DNA from: Saccharibacillus soli
GTDB lineage: Bacteria > Bacillota > Bacilli > Paenibacillales > Paenibacillaceae
DNA length: 64,000 nt
Direction: 5' to 3'
Assembly (NCBI GenBank): GCA_002189105.1
Contig: NIOB01000007.1
Coordinates: 124,001-188,000 of the forward strand
Every line of letters begins with the position of its first letter. Position 1 is the stretch's first letter. Below the pieces are notes generated by a model. That model was not told where the DNA came from. It saw only the letters and a list, made by a program, of their open reading frames with translations, and did no database searches. The translations under genes were made by a program, and so were the position numbers. Positions 31,684-40,240 of the stretch are shown piece after piece.

Positions 31684-32022
31684 ATGACGAAGGAAGAAAT
31701 ACGCCGCTGCATTGATGAATGTCTAGCCTGTATGGAAGCCTGCAATACCTGCTATGATGCCTGTCTTGAGGAAAAAGACGTAGCGATGATGAAGAACTGT
31801 ATCCGACTGGATCGACTCTGCGCGGATACCTGTGAATTTGCTGCGCGTTCCATGACGCAGAACAGTCCGTATATCGCCAAAGTCTGCGCGCTTTGCGCCG
31901 AGATCTGCGAAGATTGCGCGGCCGAATGTGGCAAACATCAGATGGATCACTGTCAGCGCTGCGCCGAGGCCTGCCAACGCTGTGCGCAGGTCTGCCGGGA
32001 GATGGCTTCGCAAGCGGCCTGA
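31684..32022 (+). CDS. Four-helix bundle copper-binding protein (Csp/YhjQ-like)
   Basis: A cytoplasmic protein of 112 residues with 19 cysteines, spaced in CxxxC, CxxC and CxxxxxC patterns along predicted helices (LACMEACNTCYDAC, CALCAEICEDCAAEC, CQRCAEACQRCAQVC). This is the pattern of copper-storage proteins, in which the Cys side chains line the core of a four-helix bundle and hold many Cu(I) ions. There is no signal peptide, so it is of the cytosolic Csp3/YhjQ type. AGGGAGG lies before the ATG, and a hairpin terminator follows. No copper pump or CsoR-type regulator is adjacent. Confidence 0.88.
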   Translation: MTKEEIRRCIDECLACMEACNTCYDACLEEKDVAMMKNCIRLDRLCADTCEFAARSMTQNSPYIAKVCALCAEICEDCAAECGKHQMDHCQRCAEACQRCAQVCREMASQAA

Positions 32023-32045
32023 GCGGGAAGGGTCCGAATGTGCGG

Positions 32046-32089
32046 AAAGGGAAGGAAGACCGGATGTCCGGCGTTCCTTCCCTTTCTTT
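32046..32089 (+). terminator. Terminator of the copper-binding protein gene
   Basis: AAAGGGAAGGAA (32046-32057) pairs with TTCCTTCCCTTT (32074-32085), with a small inner CCGG stem and a T-rich tail. Confidence 0.8.
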
Positions 32090-32283
32090 GTGGCCGGACC
32101 GCAGCGCCTGTAGTAAAATGACACAAAAAAACGCCCTGGCGTTTGCCTCTGAGATCGGTTGATTTCAGGCGCTCGCAGGCGTACAATAAGATTCTGTTCG
32201 TTTAAAAATGCACTTAAATTAACAAATACTCCATTATTATATCATGAAATGATGAAAATGTCAATGGCCAGGAGGGGACCGAG

Positions 32284-34635
32284 ATGGAAATCACAGATTT
32301 GGAATGGAAACGGGAGCAGGAGCGTGTGAATGATGTGACTGGCAAGATCGGCCGCCGGATTCGTGGATTGGAGGCGCAGGTCGGAGAGATGCGAGGCGAT
32401 GTCGTCGGGCTGCGGAAGGAATTCTGGGACGAAGTCACGATGAACTTTGCCGAACCGGACGATCTGGGCGAGACGTCCACCAGCATGCGGCAGCAATCAC
32501 AGGTCTTGGCGGAACGCGAATTTGGTCACAAGCGTGCGTACTCCCAGCTTGGCAAGCTGCGCAAGCTCAAGAATTCTCCATATTTTGGACGGATCGACTT
32601 CCGCGCACAGGGGGAATCTCAGACAGAGCCGATCTATCTGGGCATCGCTTCGCTGCAAGATGATAATGAACAGGACTTCCTGATCTATGATTGGCGGGCG
32701 CCGATCTCCAGTCTCTATTATGACGGTTCGCCGGGTGATGTCTCCTATCGGACGCCGGGTGGACATGTCGAAGGCGAGATGGAATTGAAGCGCCAGTATG
32801 TGATCCGGGATGCCAAGATTCGCGTGATGTTCGATACCGGTATGACGATTGGCGATGAACTGCTTCAGGAAGTGCTGAGTCAGAGCGCGGATGACAAGAT
32901 GAAGAGTATCGTCTCGACCATTCAACAGGAGCAAAATGCGATCATCCGTAATGAACAAAGCCGGCTGCTCGTAGTACAGGGGGCTGCGGGAAGCGGCAAG
33001 ACGTCTGCTGCCCTTCAGCGCGTCGCCTATTTGTTATACCGATACCGGGATACGCTGAGTGCCGATCAACTGGTCCTGTTTTCGCCCAATTCCCTATTTA
33101 ACAGCTATGTGTCCACGGTACTGCCCGAGCTGGGTGAAGAAAACATGCTGCAAACCACCTTCCAGGCCTATCTGGAACGCCGGATCGGACGTGAGTTTGA
33201 ACTGGAAGATGCCTTCGACCAGCTTGAATATCTGCTGCGCGGCGACGATCTGGATTATGAGGTACGTCTGGCAGGCATCCGCTACAAATCTTCGCTGCCT
33301 TATCTGGAAGTCATTCGCGCTTACCGCGAACACTTGGCCAAGCAGGACATGATGTTCCGTCCGATTCGTTTCCAGGGGCATGAGATCGTCTCTGCCGAAG
33401 AGATGCGCCGTCGATTCTATGCTTTTGATCCTTCCATCAAGATTCCCAGCCGCATCGAACAGATGGGCAAGTGGCTGCTCAAGGCAGTCGGCGATTATGG
33501 CAAAAGCCAACGCGAAGAAGACTGGGTGGACGATCAGATTCAGCTGCTTGACTCCAGTGCGCTGCACAAAGCCTATAACCAGATGCGCCGCAAGCAAAAG
33601 GGAGCAGCCGATACCTTCGACGATTACGATCAGCAGCATGAAGCGGCGGCTCGCATGGTCGTCAACGACTGGCTGAAGCCTGTACGCAAGTGGATTAAAC
33701 GGCAGCGTTTTGTCGATGTCAAAGGCATGTATCGCCGACTGTTCAAGGATGAGATGCTGTTTATGCGCCTGTCCAACGGACGTCCGCTGCCGGCTATGTG
33801 GCATGAATTTGCCAGACTGACCCAGGACAAGATGGCGAAGTCGGAGCTGTTTTTTGAAGATGCCACCCCGCTGCTGCTGCTTCGGGAACTGCTTCAGGGC
33901 TTTATCACCAACACGGCTATTCGTCATATTATCGTCGATGAAGTACAGGATTATACGCCCTTCCAGCTTGAATTTCTGAAACGGCTGTTTCCGCGTGCCC
34001 GTATGACGGCGTTGGGTGATCTTAACCAGGCGATCTATGGGCATGATTCTGCGCTGGATGACTATGATCCGCTGCTTAATCTGTATGGGCGTGACGAGAG
34101 CATGGTGCTGCGTCTGACCCGGAGTTATCGTTCGACTCGTGAGATCACCGAATTTACCAAGGCAATGCTGCCGGAGGGTGAAGCGATCCAGGCATTTACG
34201 CGAAGTGGGGAAAAGCCGGTGGTTCAGCGCTTCGCACCAGAGGCGGAAGCCGAGATGGACGAAGCGATCATCGCAGACATCGAAAATCTGCGTGAGCGCG
34301 GGCTGGATTACACGGCGATCATCTGCAAGACGCAGAGTGAATGTAACGCGCTTCAGGCACGCCTGAAGGATCGTCTGCACACTCGATTGATTACCAAAAA
34401 TACGCCGGCCTTTGAAAAAGGTACGGTCATCGTGCCGGCTTATCTGGCCAAAGGCATCGAATTCGATGCGGTGCTGCTCTATGGCGCATCCGCTGATCGT
34501 TATGCGCGTGAATCCGAACGTAAGCTGTTCTACACGGCCTGCACGCGGGCGATGCACGTGCTGCATCTCTATGCAGCAGGAGAGGTCAGCCCGTTTGTGA
34601 CCGGAGTGGATCAAACGTTGTATCAGATTCGTTAA
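32284..34635 (+). CDS. helD: RNA polymerase recycling motor ATPase HelD
   Basis: An SF1 helicase-like ATPase of 783 residues that removes stalled RNA polymerase from DNA and recycles it. The N-terminal 90 residues form the charged, coiled-coil arm that enters the secondary channel (MEITDLEWKREQERV...). The ATP site is GAAGSGKTS with Lys239, and helicase motifs follow as IIVDEVQDYTPFQ, GDLNQAIYG, LTRSYRSTREI, AKGIEFDAV and YTACTRAMH. Length is normal for HelD. CAGGAGG precedes the ATG. It is monocistronic with a strong terminator. The assignment to HelD rather than UvrD/Rep rests on the N-terminal arm and the YxGRIDF segment. Confidence 0.93.
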   Translation: MEITDLEWKREQERVNDVTGKIGRRIRGLEAQVGEMRGDVVGLRKEFWDEVTMNFAEPDDLGETSTSMRQQSQVLAEREFGHKRAYSQLGKLRKLKNSPYFGRIDFRAQGESQTEPIYLGIASLQDDNEQDFLIYDWRAPISSLYYDGSPGDVSYRTPGGHVEGEMELKRQYVIRDAKIRVMFDTGMTIGDELLQEVLSQSADDKMKSIVSTIQQEQNAIIRNEQSRLLVVQGAAGSGKTSAALQRVAYLLYRYRDTLSADQLVLFSPNSLFNSYVSTVLPELGEENMLQTTFQAYLERRIGREFELEDAFDQLEYLLRGDDLDYEVRLAGIRYKSSLPYLEVIRAYREHLAKQDMMFRPIRFQGHEIVSAEEMRRRFYAFDPSIKIPSRIEQMGKWLLKAVGDYGKSQREEDWVDDQIQLLDSSALHKAYNQMRRKQKGAADTFDDYDQQHEAAARMVVNDWLKPVRKWIKRQRFVDVKGMYRRLFKDEMLFMRLSNGRPLPAMWHEFARLTQDKMAKSELFFEDATPLLLLRELLQGFITNTAIRHIIVDEVQDYTPFQLEFLKRLFPRARMTALGDLNQAIYGHDSALDDYDPLLNLYGRDESMVLRLTRSYRSTREITEFTKAMLPEGEAIQAFTRSGEKPVVQRFAPEAEAEMDEAIIADIENLRERGLDYTAIICKTQSECNALQARLKDRLHTRLITKNTPAFEKGTVIVPAYLAKGIEFDAVLLYGASADRYARESERKLFYTACTRAMHVLHLYAAGEVSPFVTGVDQTLYQIR

Positions 34636-34684
34636 CAGGCTGAAAACTCGCTTCCTCCGCAGGCCCAATTTTCTCGACAGCCTG

Positions 34685-34714
34685 AGAACCCCGAAAATAT
34701 CGGGGTTCTTTTTT
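34685..34714 (+). terminator. Terminator of helD
   Basis: AGAACCCCGA (34685-34694) pairs with TCGGGGTTCT (34700-34709), followed by T residues. Confidence 0.9.
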
Positions 34715-34748
34715 CGGTGTGCCGAGTTTTCGTTTCTTGACGGCCCTC

Positions 34749-34779
34749 TTGACCCTGACGCTGCGTTATCCTTTAGAGT
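34749..34779 (+). promoter_or_regulatory. MerR-type promoter with a 19-base spacer
   Basis: TTGACC (34749-34754) and TAGAGT (34774-34779) are separated by 19 bases, longer than usual; MerR activators act on such overlong spacers. The spacer holds a partial dyad centred on ACGctgCGT. It lies before the DUF2268 gene, which is followed by a MerR gene. A weaker -10 (TTTAGA, spacing 17) is the alternative reading. Confidence 0.55.
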
Positions 34780-34809
34780 GGACAACGGATCAAGAGAGGA
34801 GAGAATGAA

Positions 34810-35745
34810 ATGAAGATTCATATTGAGATGCTGCGCTCCGACAAAGTCTATAACCGAATCATGCTGGCGCCGCGTGAAGACAAGCAAGAGCTGTATCGAA
34901 CCGAGATGTTGGGTCCTTTCAGAGAAAAATGGAACATCCAGCGGATTCCGTTTCGGGCAGAAGCGCCGGGCGGGTTCGACGTGCTGACCCTAAACGATGT
35001 GATGTATCTGCCGCCGCTCGACATCGACGAATCGGCAGCTCCGCAAGTGCGGGCGATCTCGCCAGACCGGTTCTGGGAAGATTGCGAACGGACGGTCCGA
35101 GACAGTCTTGAAGCGTTTGAACGGCAGGGAATCGAACTTCCAGTGCGGAATTATGTATGCACGGTGCTGCTCGGCAATCCGAAAAGCGAAATCCTGCGTC
35201 TGAACGAAGGGTATACGGGGGACGGTGGAATTCCCGGGTACCTCTTGACCGCATTGACGCCGAACGACTATACGCTTCCGAGGATACGGGCCGCGCTCGT
35301 GCATGAATGCAATCATAATGTTCGTTATCAATTCGTGCGTTGGGACCAGAACGTGACGCTCGGCGAACTGCTCGTCAGCGAAGGATTGGCGGAGAATTTC
35401 GCAGTAGAACGCTGCGGAGAAGAACGGCTCGGACCGTGGGTCGGCAAGACGGACGGGAAGACGTTAAACGGAATCGTCAAACCGGCTTTGAGGACGATGC
35501 TGAACGTAACGGGCTGGGAGAAGATCGCGCCTCGATTATACGGAGACGAGATCGCTTCGCTGCAAGGGTTCGTGCCCGCTGGTCTGCCTTACGGAGCCGG
35601 TTATGCCTGCGGCTATCACTTGATTCGCCATTACCTGCGGAAAACGGGCGAACCCGTCGAACGGGCCACGCTGAAAAGCGCCGACGAAATTTTACGAGTC
35701 GCGGAGGACTATTGGGATGTTCAAACGATGGTTGACGGTGCATGA
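34810..35745 (+). CDS. DUF2268 putative zinc metalloprotease
   Basis: A 311-residue protein of DUF2268, a group of predicted zinc-dependent proteases. The zinc-binding HExxH motif is ALVHECNHNVRY (His-Glu-Cys-Asn-His), and the third ligand region is SEGLAENFAVERC, where Glu of the S/EGLAE element is expected to complete the site. There is no signal peptide, so it is cytoplasmic. GAGAGGAGAG precedes the ATG. The gene overlaps the MerR regulator by 29 bases and is driven by a MerR-type promoter, so the two form an operon. What is cleaved is unknown. Confidence 0.85.
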   Translation: MKIHIEMLRSDKVYNRIMLAPREDKQELYRTEMLGPFREKWNIQRIPFRAEAPGGFDVLTLNDVMYLPPLDIDESAAPQVRAISPDRFWEDCERTVRDSLEAFERQGIELPVRNYVCTVLLGNPKSEILRLNEGYTGDGGIPGYLLTALTPNDYTLPRIRAALVHECNHNVRYQFVRWDQNVTLGELLVSEGLAENFAVERCGEERLGPWVGKTDGKTLNGIVKPALRTMLNVTGWEKIAPRLYGDEIASLQGFVPAGLPYGAGYACGYHLIRHYLRKTGEPVERATLKSADEILRVAEDYWDVQTMVDGA

Positions 35746-36502
35746 AGTCGCCCGCATTACCGGCACGACCGTTCGCGCTTTGCATCACTACGACCGCATC
35801 GGTCTGTTGAAACCGGCAGCCGTAGGAGAGAACGGGTATCGGTTATACGATCGGGACAATCTGGAGAGACTTCAAATCATCCTGTTTCTGAAAGAAGCCG
35901 ATGTCAGCCTTCAAGAAATCGCGTCGCTGCTGGAACGTCCCGAAACCGAACGGCGTCAGGCACTCGACGAACATCGGGAACGATTGACGGAACGAAAGCG
36001 CAAGCTCGAACGCGCGATTGACGCGTTCGACCGTTATTTGGCGGCCGGAACGATCTTTGGTCCCGAGTCGCCGGAATTGTCGGGTCTTCCGCTGCGCGAA
36101 CAGTACGACCGCGAAGCCGAAGCCGTTTACGGTCGTACGAAGGCCTATGCAGAATATAAACGGCGGACAGAAGAACGCGAACGTCTGCCCGATGCCGACC
36201 GCGCTTTTTCGGAAACGGAGCGGCGGATGAACCGTATTTTCGTCGAATTGGCGTTGTGCATGGAAGATCAGTCTGCCGAAAGTCCAGGTGTGCAAGCCCG
36301 AATCGCCGATTGGCACGAGACATTGAAGCCTCATGTGGACGCCGAACCGGAATTGCTGCTGCATATCGCGGAAAACTACCGGAATGATCGGCGTTTTCGC
36401 GCTTATTTCGATGCTTTCGGCGGAACAAACGGCGAATTCAGCCTTTTCCTGCATGAAGCGATCAACGTTTACTGCCGTTCGCTGACAAGCGGCCCCGAAT
36501 AA
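35717..36502 (+). CDS. MerR family transcriptional regulator with TipAS domain
   Basis: A 261-residue regulator. Residues 4-75 form the MerR winged helix (LTVHEVARITGTTVRALHHYDRIGLLKP), 76-120 a dimerisation helix, and 140-255 a TipAS-type ligand domain (FGGTNGEFSLFLHEAINVYC). In TipAL proteins the equivalent domain binds thiopeptides and other drugs and activates a promoter with a long spacer. It overlaps the DUF2268 gene by 29 bases; its GCGGAGG site lies within that gene. The 3' end overlaps the convergent AraC gene by 34 bases, with no terminator between. Confidence 0.92.
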   Translation: MFKRWLTVHEVARITGTTVRALHHYDRIGLLKPAAVGENGYRLYDRDNLERLQIILFLKEADVSLQEIASLLERPETERRQALDEHRERLTERKRKLERAIDAFDRYLAAGTIFGPESPELSGLPLREQYDREAEAVYGRTKAYAEYKRRTEERERLPDADRAFSETERRMNRIFVELALCMEDQSAESPGVQARIADWHETLKPHVDAEPELLLHIAENYRNDRRFRAYFDAFGGTNGEFSLFLHEAINVYCRSLTSGPE

Positions 36503-37404
36503 ACGAACGCCTGCTGGACCGCGGCGTTTCCAGCCGACCTTTTCCGATACTGCGACGGCGTACATCCCTGATGCTGCTTGAACACGGAGATGAAGTAGCT
36601 TAGGCTGTCAAAGCCGACTTCCATCGCAATCTCCACAATCTTGTGGCTGCTGCTTTCGAGGAGGCGGCACGCCTGCTGCGTGCGATAGCGATTGAGATAA
36701 TCCACCGGGCTCTTGTGCACCATGCTTTTAAAGAAGCGGCAGAAGTGCCCTTCGCTCATCCCCAGCAGTCCGGACAATTCGCTCAGTTTGATGGGGGACG
36801 GGTAATGCTCGTGCATATAGCCAAGCACCATCTTGAGCCGTTCAATCTTCTCCCGATCTCCACCGTGAGAAGTGTGGGACTGCTTACGCATATGGCCTTG
36901 AAGCAGGGCGAAGATCTGGAGCAGCCGTGCCTTGGTCATAAGTTCAAACGCAGGTGAACACCGCTGATTGTCGTCGATGATCGCAGTGATTAGAGCGAGA
37001 ACCTGCTGCTGCCAGGGTTCCTCGCTGCCCAGAAAAGCAGGCGGCAGCACTTTTTTTTGCAGCAGAGGTTCGATGAATTGATCCTGGAGCACGTCATAAC
37101 CCCGGCTCGATAGAAATTCAGGGGCAAATACGACAGCAGAGAATGCACATGGCTCCTCCCCAACACGGTATCCCGCATGCAGCTCACCCCCGTGAACAAA
37201 CATCGCTTCGCCCTGGGACACTTCATAATATTCCGTGCCGATCTGGAATTTGACGGTGCCCCGCGTGACAATCGTAAATTCCCATTCTTCATGCCAGTGG
37301 CAGTCCATAATCGTTGTATAATCCAGATCTTCCATCACGTAGGTACTGACCGGGTACATGGGGTTGCCGTGGATACGCTGCTCTTTTAACAAGGCGCGGT
37401 TCAT
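36469..37404 (-). CDS. AraC family transcriptional regulator
   Basis: A 311-residue regulator. Residues 20-150 form the cupin sensing domain (DCHWHEEWEFTIVTRGTVKFQIG; FVHGGELHAGYRV), and residues 190-295 hold the two helix-turn-helix units of AraC (LSELSGLLGMSEGHFCRFFKSMV; IVEIAMEVGFDSLSYFISVFKQHQGCTPSQYRK). The gene is divergent from yicI, and the 290 bases between contain repeats of ATCAAAAT in AraC-type geometry, so it likely senses an alpha-xyloside or related sugar and switches on yicI. Its last 34 bases overlap the end of the MerR gene on the other strand. Confidence 0.92.
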   Translation of the reverse strand: MNRALLKEQRIHGNPMYPVSTYVMEDLDYTTIMDCHWHEEWEFTIVTRGTVKFQIGTEYYEVSQGEAMFVHGGELHAGYRVGEEPCAFSAVVFAPEFLSSRGYDVLQDQFIEPLLQKKVLPPAFLGSEEPWQQQVLALITAIIDDNQRCSPAFELMTKARLLQIFALLQGHMRKQSHTSHGGDREKIERLKMVLGYMHEHYPSPIKLSELSGLLGMSEGHFCRFFKSMVHKSPVDYLNRYRTQQACRLLESSSHKIVEIAMEVGFDSLSYFISVFKQHQGCTPSQYRKRSAGNAAVQQAFVYSGPLVSERQ

Positions 37405-37469
37405 GGTCTACAGGACTCCTTCGGTAAAAGGGAATGTAAAGCATTCAAGCCGCGATTTATCATCAAAAT

Positions 37470-37483
37470 TGAAATCGTTTCCA
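37470..37483 (+). promoter_or_regulatory. cre-like site (carbon catabolite control)
   Basis: TGAAATCGTTTCCA fits the CcpA-binding consensus TGWAANCGNTNWCA except at one of its degenerate W positions. It lies between the AraC and yicI genes, overlapping the first ATCAAAAT copy (37462-37469). Confidence 0.55.
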
Positions 37484-37520
37484 AATCGAGGTAGATAAAT
37501 GGGTTGAATACCTGAATCAT

Positions 37521-37549
37521 ATCAAAATCCTGATAGTTTAGATCAAAAT
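37521..37549 (+). repeat. ATCAAAAT direct repeats with 21-base period
   Basis: ATCAAAAT occurs at 37521-37528 and 37542-37549, a period of 21 bases (two helical turns), with a third copy at 37462-37469. The last copy ends 12 bases before the -35 element of yicI, the geometry of AraC activator half-sites. Confidence 0.55.
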
Positions 37550-37561
37550 AACGGAAGAAAT

Positions 37562-37589
37562 TTGTGATTCAGATCAATATCATTATAAG
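37562..37589 (+). promoter_or_regulatory. Putative promoter of yicI
   Basis: TTGTGA (37562-37567) and TATAAG (37584-37589) are spaced by 16 bases, a suboptimal spacing consistent with a need for an activator. Confidence 0.5.
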
Positions 37590-37693
37590 TGAAAAGAGCG
37601 CCGAATGAAAAGCCAACTGTCGATTCCAAGTTTCAGTATCGGCAGCACGTCAGGTTCCAAGCGCTTCCACAACTGCCAAGGGGGCTGTAACGA

Positions 37694-40009
37694 ATGAAAT
37701 TTACCGATGGATATTGGTTGGTCCGCGAAGGATACAATATGCAAAGTCCGGTGGACATCCGCGACGTAGTAAAAAAGGATGATTCCTTCACGGTATATGC
37801 CGCAACCAAGAAAGTCGAAAAACGGGGCGATACGCTGAACGCTACGCTGCTGAAAGCAACCTACAGCTCGCCCATGCCGAACGTAATCCGCGTCCGGTTG
37901 AACCGTCATGCGGGCGGCATCCAAAAAACTCCTGAATTTGAACTGTACGAGTCGGAAACGAATGTACAGATTACCGATAACGAAGACCTGCTGGCTCTGC
38001 AAAGTGGTGAACTGAAAGTTAGCATCCAGAAAAATACTGGCTTTGCGACAGAATTCCACTACGGCAATCGTCGTCTGACCGGCAGTGCGTTCAAGCGCGC
38101 CGCACATATCGAAGCCAAAGCCGAAGGCAAGACGTATTTCCGTGAGCAGCTTGATCTGGGCATTGGCGAATATGTATACGGTCTGGGGGAACGCTTCACT
38201 CCATTTGTGAAAAATGGACAGACGGTTGACATCTGGAACGAAGACGGCGGCACAAGCAGTGAGCAGTCGTATAAAAACATTCCTTTTTATATCTCCAACA
38301 AAGGCTATGGCGTGTTCGTCAACCATCCGGAGAAAGTGTCATTCGAGGTGGCTTCGGAAAACGTATCGAAAGTACAGTTCAGCGTAGAAGGCGAGACGTT
38401 GGAATATTTCATCATCGGAGGGGAAACCCCAAAAGACGTCCTCGACAATTACACCAAGCTGACCGGCAAACCGGCTCTGCCGCCTGCCTGGACATTTGGC
38501 CTGTGGCTGACCACTTCGTTTACGACAAACTATGATGAAGAAACAGTCAACCATTTTGTGGACGGCATGAGTGAACGCGATCTGCCGCTGTCCGTCTTCC
38601 ACTTCGACTGCTTCTGGATGAAAGAATACCAGTGGACGGACTTTGAATGGGATCAAGACGTCTTCCCGGACCCGGCGGGCCTGCTCAAGCGCCTCAAGGA
38701 AAAAGGACTAAAGATCTGCGTCTGGATCAATCCTTATATTGCGGAAAAGTCCGTGCTGTTTGAAGAAGCGATGGCTAATGGCTACCTGTTGAAACGAAAA
38801 GACGGCAGCGTCTGGCAGTGGGACATGTGGCAGGCAGGCATGGGCATCGTGGACTTTACGAACCCGGCTGCGGTGAAATGGTATCAGGGCAAGCTTGAGG
38901 AACTGGTCGATCAAGGCGTGGACTGCTTCAAGACTGACTTCGGTGAGCGAATCCCGGTTGAAGATGTTGTGTACTTTGACGGCTCCGATCCGGTGAAAAT
39001 GCACAACTACTACACCTTCCAATACAATAAGGCAGTCTTCGAGGTGCTGGAGAACAAACTCGGCAAAAACGAAGCGGCGCTGTTCGCCCGTTCAGCGACG
39101 ACCGGCGGCCAACAGTTCCCGGTTCACTGGGGCGGCGACTGCTCCTCGACCTATGAGTCGATGGCAGAGAGCCTGCGCGGGGGCCTGTCGCTGGGCGTAT
39201 CCGGCTTCAGCTTCTGGTCGCACGACATCTCGGGCTTCGAGCAGACGGCTCCGGCTGACGTCTACAAGCGCTGGGTACAATTCGGCCTGCTGTCTTCCCA
39301 CAGCCGTCTGCACGGCAGTGACTCGTACCGCGTACCTTGGCTGTTCGACGAAGAAGCGGTGGACGTCCTGCGCAAGTTTACCAAGCTCAAAAACTCGCTG
39401 ATGCCGTACCTGTTCAACCAGGCGGTGGAATCAGCCGCACGCGGGATTCCGATGATGCGCCCGATGTTCCTGGAATTCCCGGAAGATCCGACCTGCGCAC
39501 CGCTGGATCTACAGTACATGTTTGGCGATTCGATTCTGGTCGCGCCAATCTTCAATGAGCAGGGCGATGTCACTTACTACCTGCCAGCAGGCAAGTGGAC
39601 AGGGCTGCTTGACGGTCAGGTCAAGGAAGGCGGACGCTGGTACAGCGAGAATTACGACTTCATGGCGCTTCCGGTATTCGTCAAAGCAGGCACTCTGCTG
39701 GCTGTGGGCAGCCAGGACAGCAAGCCGGACTATGACTATGCGGACGACTTGACGCTGCACCTGTTCGAGCTGGCGCCGGGACAATCGGCTTCGGCAAACG
39801 TGGTGGGTCTGGATGCTCAGACTGCGGTAGAAGCTTCTGCAATTCGCAGCGGCAACACGATCGAGCTGAACGTTAAGGGTGGACAGAACGTTCAGGTTGT
39901 CCTGCGCGGAATTTCTTCCGCAGCAGAGGTAGAAGGCGCTTCGCAGGCGTCCAGTGAGCAGGGGCTGGTGCTGACGCTTACAGGCGGCAAAGCGACGATT
40001 AAGCTGTAA
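37694..40009 (+). CDS. yicI: Alpha-xylosidase, glycoside hydrolase family 31
   Basis: Removes alpha-linked xylose from oligosaccharides such as those of xyloglucan; cytoplasmic (no signal peptide). The 771-residue length matches YicI. The nucleophile is Asp415 in CFKTDFGERIP, and the acid/base is Asp482 in FPVHWGGDC; the WSHDISGFE loop of the active site and the YGLGERFTPF and HFDCFWMKEYQW segments are also YicI-like. The ATG is chosen because of the family start MKFTDGYWLVREGY. It is controlled by the divergent AraC gene, probably with catabolite repression through the cre-like site. The gene has its own terminator, and no transporter is adjacent. Confidence 0.95.
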   Translation: MKFTDGYWLVREGYNMQSPVDIRDVVKKDDSFTVYAATKKVEKRGDTLNATLLKATYSSPMPNVIRVRLNRHAGGIQKTPEFELYESETNVQITDNEDLLALQSGELKVSIQKNTGFATEFHYGNRRLTGSAFKRAAHIEAKAEGKTYFREQLDLGIGEYVYGLGERFTPFVKNGQTVDIWNEDGGTSSEQSYKNIPFYISNKGYGVFVNHPEKVSFEVASENVSKVQFSVEGETLEYFIIGGETPKDVLDNYTKLTGKPALPPAWTFGLWLTTSFTTNYDEETVNHFVDGMSERDLPLSVFHFDCFWMKEYQWTDFEWDQDVFPDPAGLLKRLKEKGLKICVWINPYIAEKSVLFEEAMANGYLLKRKDGSVWQWDMWQAGMGIVDFTNPAAVKWYQGKLEELVDQGVDCFKTDFGERIPVEDVVYFDGSDPVKMHNYYTFQYNKAVFEVLENKLGKNEAALFARSATTGGQQFPVHWGGDCSSTYESMAESLRGGLSLGVSGFSFWSHDISGFEQTAPADVYKRWVQFGLLSSHSRLHGSDSYRVPWLFDEEAVDVLRKFTKLKNSLMPYLFNQAVESAARGIPMMRPMFLEFPEDPTCAPLDLQYMFGDSILVAPIFNEQGDVTYYLPAGKWTGLLDGQVKEGGRWYSENYDFMALPVFVKAGTLLAVGSQDSKPDYDYADDLTLHLFELAPGQSASANVVGLDAQTAVEASAIRSGNTIELNVKGGQNVQVVLRGISSAAEVEGASQASSEQGLVLTLTGGKATIKL

Positions 40010-40067
40010 ATCAATCAAGCGGGCATAGAATCCACAAATAGAAGCCAAAAATAAAAGCAGAATGATT

Positions 40068-40108
40068 GGGAAGAGGCGTTTCCGTCAGGAATCGTCTCTT
40101 CCCTTTTT
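40068..40108 (+). terminator. Terminator of yicI
   Basis: GGGAAGAGGCGTTTCC (40068-40083) pairs with GGAATCGTCTCTTCCC after a four-base loop, followed by five T residues. Confidence 0.85.
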
Positions 40109-40240
40109 GGCACGCGGCAAAGCGGAGGGAGGGGTCAATTGCAAAATGACAGCCGTGGATTCAGGGCTGGCTCCCTGCATGCTGCACGTAAAAGAGCTTG
40201 ACAGTATGAAAGCTGCCTCTTATGGTCAAGGGGCGGCTTC

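Noticed and set aside
33094-34887. A 597-codon minus-strand frame opposite helD
   Set aside because: It is the mirror of a strongly coding gene, is His/Gln/Arg-rich as antisense frames often are here, and has no ribosome binding site. Long antisense frames also occur opposite leuA, fumC and the binding-protein gene.
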